NCBI GenBank assembly: GCA_040219025.1
Contig: JAVJTE010000020.1
Coordinates: forward strand, 124,001 to 188,000
Reading direction: 5' to 3'
DNA from: HT1-32 sp040219025
GTDB taxonomy: Bacteria; Pseudomonadota; Alphaproteobacteria; Rhodospirillales; HT1-32
DNA length: 64,000 bases
Below, piece by piece: positions 44,979-53,625 of this stretch (positions are counted from its first letter, which is position 1; each line of letters begins with the position of its first letter). The notes below the pieces were generated by a model, which saw only the letters and a program-made list of their open reading frames with translations, ran no database searches and was not told the origin of the DNA. Both the position numbers and the translations under genes were made by a program.

Positions 44979-45035
44979 AGGAGGTTTTTTTACCTCCGGG
45001 AGATGTCAGGCCGTCACGCGGGAGTTGCCCCGGTC

Positions 45036-45209
45036 TTAACAGGCCGTACCAAGGTTTCTGCCCGCTGCACGGTCATGGTGGAACAGGCCGCCAATCCGGG
45101 AAAACAGGCGGGAGAAGAAGCCCCGGACAGCTTCCGAGCGTTCGCGGCGGCCGCGTGCCATCAGTGCGTCAAGTTCAGTCGCAGTTATCAGTCCGTTTCT
45201 GTAGGTCAT
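45036..45209 (-). CDS. Small basic protein of 57 residues, probable alphaproteobacterial stress-type small protein
   Basis: Too short for usual gene calling but well supported: ATG preceded by AAAGGATC at good spacing, and a strong terminator 60 nt after the stop. The product reads MTYRNGLITATELDALMARG, then RRERSEAVRGFFSRLFSRIG, and ends RNLGTAC. The LDALMARGRRERSEAVRGFF helix resembles small alphaproteobacterial proteins with a conserved Leu-rich, Arg-rich amphipathic helix (RSP_7527-like or DUF1127-like). No membrane segment is present. Function unknown; such proteins are often stress-induced and linked to RNA turnover (family knowledge, weakly applied). Confidence 0.65.
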   Translation of the reverse strand: MTYRNGLITATELDALMARGRRERSEAVRGFFSRLFSRIGGLFHHDRAAGRNLGTAC

Positions 45210-45230
45210 GATAATGATCCTTTGTGGTGA

Positions 45231-45250
45231 CCGGGCATATCAGGGCCCGG
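45231..45250 (-). promoter_or_regulatory. Hairpin in the leader of the 57-residue protein gene
   Basis: CCGGGC and GCCCGG form a 6-bp stem with an 8-nt loop, ending about 10 nt before the ribosome binding site. It might affect translation or be part of an operator. Confidence 0.25.
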
Positions 45251-45337
45251 CGTTCCTGTTGACCTGAATGTGGGCCTGATTGCGTTCCCCGACAAACGGG
45301 TTAATCTTGTGCTTCGGTTAAAATATTTTTGTCTGAA

Positions 45338-46252
45338 ATGCCGGATCGTTTACCACCCCTGAATGGCCTTCGCGCCTTTGAAGCTGCGGCACGACATCTC
45401 AGTTTCGCCAAGGCGGCGGACGAGTTGAACGTCACCCCGGCTGCGCTCAGCTATCAGATCAGAAATCTTGAGGATATCCTTGGTGTGAAGCTGTTCGAGC
45501 GGCGCAACCGGTCGATTCTGCTGACCGAGGTTGGCCAGCTGTCGGTCCCCAAGGTACGCGAGGGTTTCGAGAAGCTGCGCGAAGCCACCGCCATCATGAA
45601 GCCCGGACGCTCCGGCAATGTGATGGTGGTGACCTGTGGCCCGGCCTTCGCAGCAAAATGGCTGGCCCCGCGTCTTGTCCATTTCATGGAACGCCATCCG
45701 GAAATCGAAATGCGGCTGGCCGCGACCATGAACCTGATGGATCTCGGGCAGGACGGAATTGATGTCGCCATCCGCTTCGGCCCCGGCCCCTATCCCGGCC
45801 TGCACCGGGTGATCCTGTTCGAGGAAATAATGACGCCGATGTGCAGCCCGGAACTGCTGCGCGGGCCGAAGCCCTTGCAGACCCCGGCAGACCTGGCCCA
45901 TCACACACTGATCCGCGATGAATCCATGGCCACCATCAACGGGGCACCGGGCTGGGTTGAATGGCTGAGCATGGCCGGCGTCACCGGGATAAACCCCCTG
46001 CGTGGTCCGGATTTCAGCCACGCGGATCATGCCCTTGATGCGGCGATTGGCGGTGGCGGTGTCGTGCTGGGCCGGCGGCGGCTGGCCGTCAATGATCTGC
46101 GTACCGGAAGACTGGTCGCCCCCTTTGACATCGACCTGTCGACCGGACTGGTTTTTTCGGCCGTCTGTCAGCGCAGCCGCCGGGATGACCCGGTAATTGC
46201 CGCCTTCATTGCCTGGATCGAGGAGGAGGCCGCAAGTGATCTGGCCGGCTGA
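45338..46252 (+). CDS. LysR-family transcriptional regulator (GcvA-like)
   Basis: Regulator of 304 residues with HTH at about 6-65 (LPPLNGLRAFEAAARHLSFAK, ELNVTPAALSYQIRNLEDIL) and a GcvA-type effector domain (NLMDLGQDGIDVAIRFGPGP, AIGGGGVVLGRRRLAVNDL). GcvA-like members often control amino-acid or beta-lactamase genes. The ATG at 45338 is chosen; a TTG three codons upstream is possible. No divergent target other than the 57-residue gene is adjacent; downstream lies a TPR lipoprotein 51 bp away. Confidence 0.87.
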   Translation: MPDRLPPLNGLRAFEAAARHLSFAKAADELNVTPAALSYQIRNLEDILGVKLFERRNRSILLTEVGQLSVPKVREGFEKLREATAIMKPGRSGNVMVVTCGPAFAAKWLAPRLVHFMERHPEIEMRLAATMNLMDLGQDGIDVAIRFGPGPYPGLHRVILFEEIMTPMCSPELLRGPKPLQTPADLAHHTLIRDESMATINGAPGWVEWLSMAGVTGINPLRGPDFSHADHALDAAIGGGGVVLGRRRLAVNDLRTGRLVAPFDIDLSTGLVFSAVCQRSRRDDPVIAAFIAWIEEEAASDLAG

Positions 46253-46303
46253 AACATCAGGATGCGATTGACGGCAGACCTGCTGGCCGGGTTAGGATAG
46301 GCG

Positions 46304-46948
46304 ATGCTGATCCTTCGCCCGCTCCTGCTCGCCTTTGCCCTGCTGCTGACCGGCTGCCAGACCGCGTCCAACGGGTTTGATGACCGCGCGGTCAGACTGG
46401 GGACGCCGGCAGATGCTGAACTGAAAGCCTTCACGGCACAGCTGTCGGCCAATGCCAGGGAGCGCGGCCTGACCGACCGGCAGGCGGCCATGGCCTTTGC
46501 CCGGCTGGGCTGGGAACGGCTGCTGACCCGCAACTATGACGAGGCCGCATCCCTGCTCAACCGCGCCTGGGCGCTGGACCCGGACAGCCCGACGGTTGCC
46601 GCCGGCTTTGCCCTGATCCGCCACTATCGCGATGACGAGCCGAAGATCGCCCGGCAGGAACTAGTTGCCGCCATCAACCGCCAGCCGAACGATCCGGCGC
46701 TGCGCATGCATTACGGCCGTCTGCTGGCGGATCTGGGCGAGGACGGGAAAGCCCTGGTTGCCTTTCAGCAGGCACTGGTGCTGGATGCAGAGACGCCGAA
46801 TGTTCATCTGGCCCTCTCGATCCTGTACCGGCGGATGGGGAATTATCACAAGGCGCTCGATCATGCCCGTATCGGTCATGCGCGGGGCGAAATACCCGAT
46901 CCTCTCTGGATCAAGGCGCTGGAAGACAGGATCGCCGAAGACGGCTGA
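46304..46948 (+). CDS. TPR-repeat lipoprotein
   Basis: A 214-residue protein with a lipoprotein signal (LLLAFALLLTGCQTAS; lipobox LTGC). The mature part is helical with about three tetratricopeptide-like units (NYDEAASLLNRAWALDPDSP, RMHYGRLLADLGEDGKALVA, HLALSILYRRMGNYHKALDH). It resembles the TadD/PilF type of small TPR lipoprotein, but no pilus genes are near. GGATAG precedes the ATG. A SulP transporter gene follows after 46 bp. Confidence 0.85.
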   Translation: MLILRPLLLAFALLLTGCQTASNGFDDRAVRLGTPADAELKAFTAQLSANARERGLTDRQAAMAFARLGWERLLTRNYDEAASLLNRAWALDPDSPTVAAGFALIRHYRDDEPKIARQELVAAINRQPNDPALRMHYGRLLADLGEDGKALVAFQQALVLDAETPNVHLALSILYRRMGNYHKALDHARIGHARGEIPDPLWIKALEDRIAEDG

Positions 46949-46994
46949 TCCTGTATGATCACTCTGAAATGCGCCCTGTCGGCTAGGATCTGTC

Positions 46995-49187
46995 GTGACA
47001 TCACCCGCTATCCTGAATGACCTGAAGGCTGCCCTGACCGGGGCGGCGGCCATCCTGCCTGCGGTGCTGTCATCCGGCGTGGTGATCTTTGCGCCGCTCG
47101 GGGCCGGCTGGCTGACAACCGGCATTACCGCTGCCTTCGTCGCCGCAGTTGTCTCAATCATTGCTCTGGCACTGATCGGCGGCTCTGCCTTTCATCTGGC
47201 CTGTCCGAAGACTGCGGTCGCGGCCATCCTTGCCGGGGCCTGCACACAGCTGATGACCGCCGGAGCTGGCCTCAGCGACGGGCAGATTGTCCTCGCGGTC
47301 TTCGCCGCAGTCATGATGTCCGGTGTCATTGAATTCACGCTAGGGGCGACCGGTCTCAGCCGCTTTGTCAAATTTGTCCCCCAGCCGGTGATTGCCGGAT
47401 TCCTGAACGGGCTGGCGGTTCTGGTCGTGCTCTCGCAGCTGCCGGCACTGACCGGCATTTCCGGCGGTCTCGACGCCGTCATCACCGATCCGTCGCAGGT
47501 CCGCCCCGGTGCGCTGATACTGGGTACCCTGACCATCATCGTGATGATCATCAGCCGGGCCCGGCTGCCGGGATTGCCGGCACCGCTGATCGGGCTGATC
47601 ACGGGTGCCGGTCTCTATCATATCGGTCTGATGGTCTGGCCCCTGCTGAATATGGGCGGCGTGATCGGCGACAGCGCAGAGTCGATCCGCCTGACGCTGG
47701 CCATCGGGCAACTCCCGGCTTTGTTCACCGGCCCGGCGACAACCGGCCTGCTGGCGGTCATTCTGTCGACCGCCCTGTCACTGGCCGTCATCAATGCCAT
47801 CCAGACATTACTGTCGGCGGCTGCCATCGACGGCGAGACCGGTGTCCGCCACGATTCCGGTCGCGAGCTGCGGGCGCAGGGGATTGCCCATATGCTGTCC
47901 GGTGCGCTGGGCGGCATGACATCGAGCGGCACCGTGCCCTACACCCGTGCCGCCCTGACCGCCGGTGGCACTGGCCGGCGTACCGCCCTGCTCGCCGCCG
48001 TACTGCTGGCGGTGGCCGGGTTTGCCGCAGAGCCGGTGATGGCCTGGCTGCCGAAGGCCGTCGTCGCCGGCATGATCCTGATCATCGCACTCGGCGTGGT
48101 CGACCGCTGGACCGGGCAACTGATCCGGGGCTGGACCACCAGCCGCGACCCGGCCATCCGCCGGGAAATCGGCGGCAGCCTGTTCATTGTCATCGTCGTG
48201 ACCCTGCTGGTGGCCCTGACCGATCTGGTGATTGCCGTCGGGGTCGGCATGGCACTTTCCCTGCTGGCGCATCTGCAGACCGCCAGCCGCACCGTTGTTC
48301 ACCGGGCCTTCGACGGCAGCAGCACCCGCTCACGGGTCGCCCGCCCGCTCCGCGACCTGCAGCGGCTGGAAAATGACGGTCACGCGATCCGCATTCTGGC
48401 CCTGCAGGGGCCGCTGTTCTTCGGGGCCACCGACTCGCTGATGGTTGCCGTCGAACAGTCTGCCCCGGAACAGGGCACGCTGATCCTCGATCTTCGCCGC
48501 ATCACCAGCATCGATTCCTCCGGTGCGGCGGCGCTGGCCCAGATCGACCGCAACCTGTCACGGGACGGGGTGCAACTGCTGCTGGCCGGTCTTGGCGAGG
48601 GCCATTCCGGACGGGCCATGATCCGCGAGGCAGGCCATATGGCGTTCGAGGATGACAGCCGCCTGTTCGCGGATTTTGACAGCGCGCTGACCACCGCCGA
48701 AAACCGGCTGCTGTCGGAAAGCGGAAATGCCTCCGCCAGCCACAAGGTTCTGGCCCCGGAAGAACTTGACCTGTTCCTTGCACTGGACCGCCCGGCACTT
48801 GATCTGGTCACGGGCTATCTGCATCGCCAGTCCTATAGCGCCGGTGACCGGCTGATCGTGGAAGGAGATCGCAGCGATGCCATCTATATTCTGGCCAGCG
48901 GCCAGGCGTCAGTGCTGAAGACCCTGCCCGACGGTCGCGCCGTGCGGCTGGCCACCTACCTGCCCGGTGTGGTTCTCGGCGAAATGGGCGTCCTGGGCGA
49001 TACCGCCCGCACCGCCGACATCGTCATCGACAGCCCTGCCGTCTGTTACCGGCTCACCGCGACCGATTTCGAGGCGATCTGCCGGGACAACCCGGCAACC
49101 GCACTGGCACTTGTCCGCGGCCTGTCACGGGAACTCTCCAAACGCCTCGCCGCCACCTCCGCCACCCTGCGGGAACTGGAGCGCTAG
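46995..49187 (+). CDS. SulP-family anion transporter with STAS and cyclic-nucleotide-binding domains
   Basis: Membrane protein of 730 residues. Residues 1 to about 425 hold the SulP transport domain with many hydrophobic segments (FVPQPVIAGFLNGLAVLVVL, then a GALGGMTSSGTVPYTRAA segment). A STAS domain follows (about 440-560; ALQGPLFFGATDSL, LILDLRRITSIDSSGAAAL), then a C-terminal cNMP-binding domain (about 590-720; YSAGDRLIVEGDRSDAIYI, LGEMGVLGDTARTADI, where the Glu and Arg of the phosphate-binding cassette are kept). Transport of sulfate, bicarbonate or another anion gated by a cyclic nucleotide is inferred. Start is GTG with AGGATC upstream. Confidence 0.92.
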   Translation: MTSPAILNDLKAALTGAAAILPAVLSSGVVIFAPLGAGWLTTGITAAFVAAVVSIIALALIGGSAFHLACPKTAVAAILAGACTQLMTAGAGLSDGQIVLAVFAAVMMSGVIEFTLGATGLSRFVKFVPQPVIAGFLNGLAVLVVLSQLPALTGISGGLDAVITDPSQVRPGALILGTLTIIVMIISRARLPGLPAPLIGLITGAGLYHIGLMVWPLLNMGGVIGDSAESIRLTLAIGQLPALFTGPATTGLLAVILSTALSLAVINAIQTLLSAAAIDGETGVRHDSGRELRAQGIAHMLSGALGGMTSSGTVPYTRAALTAGGTGRRTALLAAVLLAVAGFAAEPVMAWLPKAVVAGMILIIALGVVDRWTGQLIRGWTTSRDPAIRREIGGSLFIVIVVTLLVALTDLVIAVGVGMALSLLAHLQTASRTVVHRAFDGSSTRSRVARPLRDLQRLENDGHAIRILALQGPLFFGATDSLMVAVEQSAPEQGTLILDLRRITSIDSSGAAALAQIDRNLSRDGVQLLLAGLGEGHSGRAMIREAGHMAFEDDSRLFADFDSALTTAENRLLSESGNASASHKVLAPEELDLFLALDRPALDLVTGYLHRQSYSAGDRLIVEGDRSDAIYILASGQASVLKTLPDGRAVRLATYLPGVVLGEMGVLGDTARTADIVIDSPAVCYRLTATDFEAICRDNPATALALVRGLSRELSKRLAATSATLRELER

Positions 49188-49201
49188 CCTCCGGCCATCT
49201 C

Positions 49202-49918
49202 TCACATGCTTGCCAGATAGACGGTCTGGGTAACCTCCGCATTCTGCTGCAGCGGATTGGCGAAGGTCACCGGCTTTGCCACAGCGGTCCTGAAGACATC
49301 CGCCAGTTGCCGGGTGAAGGCCGGGTCCGGCGGGTCGTTGGACCACAGACCGAAGACACCGCCCGGATGCAGAAAACGTGACAGGGCGGACAGGCCGCCG
49401 GACGTATAGAACGACGCATTGGCCGGGTTCAGGAAGAAATCCGGCGCATGGTCGATATCCACCAGAATGGCGTGGTACAGACGGCCCGGCCGGTCGGCAT
49501 CATACCCGCCGGGCGAGGCGGTGAGGCTGAAGAAATCACCTGAGACCAGACGGCAGCGGTCATCGCCGGTAAGGGCTGGTCCCAGCGGCAGCAGGCCGCA
49601 TTGGTGCCAGTCGATCACCGCATCGAGATAGTCAATCACCGTCAGGGAGGCGACCCGGTCGTCCAGCAGCACGGCCCGCGCCGTATAGCCCAGGCCGAGA
49701 CCGCCGACGAGTACATCCAGATGATCACCGTCAAGTTCCGCCAGCCCGAGGTCGGCCAGCGCGATCTCGGACGCGGTGAACAGGCTCGACATCAGATGCT
49801 CGTCACCGAGGATGATCTCGAAGACATCCACATCCAGCGCCATCACCCGGCGGCGGCGCAGACTGACCGGCCCGATCGGCGTCTCGCGATAGTCGAGTTC
49901 TTCAAACAGGCGGCTCAT
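49202..49918 (-). CDS. Spermidine synthase-like methyltransferase-fold protein
   Basis: A 238-residue Rossmann-fold protein of the spermidine-synthase-like group. The SAM/dcSAM-binding loop is VLVGGLGLGYTARAVL, with the acidic ribose-binding position in LTVIDYLDAVIDWHQ and DIDHAPDFFL in the active-site loop. Many such proteins are not true spermidine synthases, and the N-terminal strand domain is short. The ATG at 49918 has GGAGGGGAAG upstream and is preferred to 49942. It is convergent with the SulP gene and 54 bp downstream of the LigI-like gene. Confidence 0.8.
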   Translation of the reverse strand: MSRLFEELDYRETPIGPVSLRRRRVMALDVDVFEIILGDEHLMSSLFTASEIALADLGLAELDGDHLDVLVGGLGLGYTARAVLLDDRVASLTVIDYLDAVIDWHQCGLLPLGPALTGDDRCRLVSGDFFSLTASPGGYDADRPGRLYHAILVDIDHAPDFFLNPANASFYTSGGLSALSRFLHPGGVFGLWSNDPPDPAFTRQLADVFRTAVAKPVTFANPLQQNAEVTQTVYLASM

Positions 49919-49972
49919 GTCACTTCCCCTCCGGCCCGGCAATCGGCGCCGGTGCCGGAGGCTAGCATGGTT

Positions 49973-50845
49973 TCAGCGCCAGTACAGTTCCGCCGGGTTG
50001 TCGACCAGCAGGCGGTGAAGATCCGCCGGATCGGGGCAAATGATCCTCAGCCGGTCAACCAGCTGGCCGTCGTCGGGCATGTGGGATTTTATGTTCGGAT
50101 GCGGCCAGTCGGTCCCCCAGAGCATGCGGTCCCGTTTCAGGGCAACCAGCGCATGGGCGATCCGGTCGACGTCGCTGTAGGGTGGGCCGGCCTCTGACAT
50201 ACGCTCGGAACCACTGACCTTGATCCAGAACTTGTCATCACCTTCGATCAGGCGGGCCAGACGGGCGAAAGCCTCAGATTCCGGGCCACCTTCAACAGGG
50301 ACACGGCCCATATGATCGATAACCACCGGAACCGGGACCTCTTTCAGAAAATCCTCGATACCCGGCAGGTCTTCAGTCTCGAAATAGACGACGAGATGCC
50401 AGCCCAGGCGGGCGATGCGGTCGATGATTGCGCGGCGCACCTCAACCGGCTGCGCGGCTTTCAGTCGTTTGACGAAATTAAAACGTACGCCCCGTACGCC
50501 TGCTTCATGCAACTGCTCCAGCTCTGCCATGTCGATGTCCGGGCGCACGATGGCAATGCCGCGATAGGCATCCCCTCCGGCAATCAGCGCATCGACCATG
50601 GCGCTGTTATCGGTACCGTGGCAACTGGCCTGCACGATGACAGAGCGCTGAAAACCAAGGAATTCATGGCGCTGGAACAATGTCTCCTTCGACGCGTCGA
50701 CCGGAATATAGCTGCTGGTCGGCACGTACGGGAAAACATCACCCGGCCCGAAGACATGACAATGGCTGTCACAGGCCAGATCGGGCAGGGTGATATCCGG
50801 TTTTTTCGGATCGGGGTGAAACGCCAGATAGCCAGGTGAAACCAC
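49973..50845 (-). CDS. Amidohydrolase, 2-pyrone-4,6-dicarboxylate hydrolase (LigI)-like
   Basis: TIM-barrel hydrolase of about 290 residues. It follows LigI of Sphingobium closely in motif order: DSHCHVFGPGDVFPY, SVIVQASCHGTDNSAMVDAL, GVRGVRFNFVKRL, VVIDHMGR and MLWGTDWPHPN with the catalytic aspartate. LigI opens the lactone 2-pyrone-4,6-dicarboxylate to 4-oxalomesaconate in the protocatechuate 4,5-cleavage pathway. Other amidohydrolase_2 lactonases share this fold, so the exact lactone is not certain. The start is uncertain: GTG at 50845 has GAGG in front and gives a LigI-length N-terminus; ATGs at 50947 and 50962 lack a ribosome binding site. It lies downstream of the tandem-HTH LysR gene. 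Confidence 0.8.
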   Translation of the reverse strand: MVSPGYLAFHPDPKKPDITLPDLACDSHCHVFGPGDVFPYVPTSSYIPVDASKETLFQRHEFLGFQRSVIVQASCHGTDNSAMVDALIAGGDAYRGIAIVRPDIDMAELEQLHEAGVRGVRFNFVKRLKAAQPVEVRRAIIDRIARLGWHLVVYFETEDLPGIEDFLKEVPVPVVIDHMGRVPVEGGPESEAFARLARLIEGDDKFWIKVSGSERMSEAGPPYSDVDRIAHALVALKRDRMLWGTDWPHPNIKSHMPDDGQLVDRLRIICPDPADLHRLLVDNPAELYWR

Positions 50846-50991
50846 GGTCTGTGTCCTCGGGTCAGGTGAAAGGCCGGCAGCCTGGTTGCCGGCCCTGATT
50901 GCGGCCCCGGCATAATACCGGAACGCACCGGAATGATAATCGATCATGCTGGCCGAGACCATCGCCGCCGGTCAGCCGTACGGCGGAATGG

Positions 50992-52206
50992 TCAGTCGTC
51001 AGAAGACCCTGGTGCCAGATCACGCAACTGCTGGATCAGGGCTTCCTGCAGTTCGGTCGGGCGCCAGTCGAGGCGGTGCATCAGGGCAATGTCCCGCGCC
51101 ATGCCGGGCGAGCGGAAATCAAGCGGCACCAGCAAGCCGGCCGCTTCCTCGACCCGCACCTGGCGTCGTGACAGCACGGTCAGGCGATCGCTGGCGGCCA
51201 GCAGTCCACGGACCATCAGCATTGACCCGGTTTCGATGACGCCGCCGGACGGAGCATATCCGCTGCCGTCAAAAATGGCGTCGCAGACGGCACGGGTCGG
51301 TGTCGCCGGGCGCGGCAGCACCCAGGGCCAGGCGGCGAGGTCAGCAACATTTATATCAGCCTTCCCCGCCAGCGGGTGACCTGCCCGGGCCATCACTGAA
51401 AGCTGATCCGTGAACAGCACTTCCTGCACCAGTCCGGGCTCCGGCTGCAGGCGTCTTGCCCCGATCACCATATCAATCTCGCCATGCTGCAGGGCATGGT
51501 GGAGCTGTTCGAACGAGCCGTCCTGCAAGAAAAAATCGGCCCGGGGAAAGCGCCGGCTGACCCCGGTTATCGCCCGGGGCAGCAGGTCGGACTGCCCGAG
51601 CGCCAGTGAGCCGACGGCAATGCGTCCTTCAAACCGGCCCCGCGCGATATCGAGGTCATCACCGATATTGTCGATTTCCTTCAGCACCAGTGTCGCCTCA
51701 AGCGCGAATGCCGCCCCCGTGCGGGTTGGCGAAATCCCCCGGCTTGTGCGCTCGAACAGGGCGATACCCAGCAGCGACTCCAGATCCCGGACCGCCCGGT
51801 GCACACTGGGCTGGGCCAGACCAAGCTGGTCCGCGCCGGATTTGAAGCCACCCGTCGCGGCGACGGCACAGATCGCAGAGAGCTGTGAGACGGAGATCAT
51901 CCGGTCCACCTCAACCGTCAGGCGGCCTGCATTGCGGCGATTGACCAGCAGCCGCTCGACAGCACGGCGCAGCCGGTCGGTCGCCCGGTCAATGCGCCGC
52001 GCGGCAATCATGCCGTATGCGGTCGGGTAGACGCCGGTATTGCGGCGCTCCAGCAGGCTGCAGCCATAATGATCCTCCAGACGGGCAATCGCCTGGCTGA
52101 CCGCGGACTGCGACAGATGCGCCAGTTGGGCCGCCCGGCTGACATTATTATGGCAGACGGTCAGGCTGAAAGCGCGGAGATGGCGGATGTTGGGCCGTCT
52201 GGTCAC
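50992..52206 (-). CDS. LysR-family regulator with two N-terminal HTH domains
   Basis: Unusually long LysR protein, 404 residues against about 300. Two winged-HTH units stand in tandem: residues about 6-65 (NIRHLRAFSLTVCHNNVSRA, HLSQSAVSQAIARLEDHYGC) and about 104-165 (VSQLSAICAVAATGGFKSGA, LAQPSVHRAVRDLESLLGIA). A normal effector domain follows (FEGRIAVGSLALGQSDLLPR, HGEIDMVIGARRL). The start is GTG with AGGAA upstream. It is divergent from the class V PLP gene at 149 bp, its likely target, and is followed by the LigI-like gene. The inducer is unknown. Confidence 0.88.
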   Translation of the reverse strand: MTRRPNIRHLRAFSLTVCHNNVSRAAQLAHLSQSAVSQAIARLEDHYGCSLLERRNTGVYPTAYGMIAARRIDRATDRLRRAVERLLVNRRNAGRLTVEVDRMISVSQLSAICAVAATGGFKSGADQLGLAQPSVHRAVRDLESLLGIALFERTSRGISPTRTGAAFALEATLVLKEIDNIGDDLDIARGRFEGRIAVGSLALGQSDLLPRAITGVSRRFPRADFFLQDGSFEQLHHALQHGEIDMVIGARRLQPEPGLVQEVLFTDQLSVMARAGHPLAGKADINVADLAAWPWVLPRPATPTRAVCDAIFDGSGYAPSGGVIETGSMLMVRGLLAASDRLTVLSRRQVRVEEAAGLLVPLDFRSPGMARDIALMHRLDWRPTELQEALIQQLRDLAPGSSDD

Positions 52207-52355
52207 GTGGCTGTTCCTGTTATTGAATAGCTAAATCTAATCTGTTCCGGGGAGATTATCACTACCGGACCGGACAAATTCAGGGCAAACTGGCAGTCAG
52301 CAGCAAATCAGCTCCGTTTCCGGCCAGCCCGGCTTAATGACATCAGGACAGAACG

Positions 52356-53570
52356 ATGGATCATCGCATCGAACAGAGTGGCATCAGTCCCGCCATGCTG
52401 ACGCGGACCGAATTTCCCGGCGCGGCAGACTCAACCTATCTCAGTTCCTGCATGCGGGGACTGTTGCCCGCATCGGGCCGCAAGGCGCTGGACCGGCATC
52501 TCGACAGTCTGGTCACCGGGCGCACCGACAAGGCCGCCCTGTTCGACCTGATCGAACAGACCCGCTCGCGCTTTGCCGCGCTGGTCAATGCTGATGCAGA
52601 CGAGATTGCCTTCACCAAGAACGTCTCGGAAGGTCTGAACATCATCGCCGCCTCCATGTCCTGGCAGGCCGGCGACAATGTGGTTGTCACCCTGGGCCTG
52701 GAACATCCGAACAATGTCTTTCCCTGGCTGAACCAGAAGGAACGGTCCGGTGTCGAGGTTCGCATCGTGCCGGAACGCGACGGCCATATCGATATTGACG
52801 CGATGATCGCCGCTATCGACGGCAATACCCGCCTTGTCACCATGCCGACCGTGACCTTCTCTCCCGGCTTTCGCGCCGACACCCGGAAAATCGGTGCCTT
52901 CTGCCGTGAACGGGACATCTTCCTGCTGGTGGATGCGGTGCAGTCCGTCGGGGTGATGCAGTGTGACGTTCAGGAGATGATGGTCGACGGTTTCGCGGTC
53001 TCGACCCAGAAGGGCCTTTGCGGCCTCTACGGCATGGGCTTTCTGTACTGCCGGCGTGACTGGGCTGACCGGATGACGCCGGCCTATCTCGCCCGGTTCG
53101 GCGTCGACCTCGGTGGCGGTGCAAGCGAGGCGGCAACCGCGACCCTCGGCTATGAGCTGATGCCCGGTGCCCGCCGCTTTGACCTCGGCAACTACAATTT
53201 CCCGGCAACCGCCGTGGTCCATGAATCACTCGGCATCCTGTCCGATATCGGCATGGCGGAAATCGAGCGTCATGTCACCGGCCTGTCCTGCGACTTTGCC
53301 GACCGGATGCTGGCCCTTGGCCTGCCGGTCATGGGCGGGCCCTCGGGGCCGCATCTGGCCAGCATCGTCTCGATCGGCCGCCTGTCGGAAGGCCATGACT
53401 CGACCGATGACGACAGCATACAGGCCCTGTCGGATCACCTGACCGCGCATGACGTTATTCACAGCATCCGCCGCGGCATGATGCGCTTCGCCTTTCACAT
53501 CTACAACTCGACAGCCGACATTGACCGGGCGGAAAGCCTGGTCCGCGACTGGCAGTCGTCCCGGACGTAA
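52356..53570 (+). CDS. Class V PLP enzyme (cysteine desulfurase/isopenicillin-epimerase-like)
   Basis: Fold-type I PLP protein of 404 residues. PLP contacts include HPNN (117-120), the cofactor aspartate in LVDAVQSVGVMQ and the Schiff-base lysine Lys219 in AVSTQKGLCGLYGMG. There is no conserved cysteine loop of a true NifS/IscS, so cysteine desulfuration is unlikely; the branch includes isopenicillin-N-epimerase-like and lyase proteins of unknown substrate. It is paralogous in layout to the class V gene 3.5 kb downstream on the other strand. An AGGAC box precedes the ATG. It is followed after 55 bp by an aminotransferase and is divergent from the tandem-HTH LysR gene. Confidence 0.82.
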   Translation: MDHRIEQSGISPAMLTRTEFPGAADSTYLSSCMRGLLPASGRKALDRHLDSLVTGRTDKAALFDLIEQTRSRFAALVNADADEIAFTKNVSEGLNIIAASMSWQAGDNVVVTLGLEHPNNVFPWLNQKERSGVEVRIVPERDGHIDIDAMIAAIDGNTRLVTMPTVTFSPGFRADTRKIGAFCRERDIFLLVDAVQSVGVMQCDVQEMMVDGFAVSTQKGLCGLYGMGFLYCRRDWADRMTPAYLARFGVDLGGGASEAATATLGYELMPGARRFDLGNYNFPATAVVHESLGILSDIGMAEIERHVTGLSCDFADRMLALGLPVMGGPSGPHLASIVSIGRLSEGHDSTDDDSIQALSDHLTAHDVIHSIRRGMMRFAFHIYNSTADIDRAESLVRDWQSSRT

Positions 53571-53625
53571 CCACCCCGGCTTTCCTGCCGGCCAGAACCA
53601 GAACATGTAACAAAAGGCATCACCG

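Noticed and set aside
45003..45230. 75-codon plus-strand frame opposite the small protein gene
   Set aside because: The minus-strand reading has ribosome binding site, hairpins and terminator; the plus-strand one has none.
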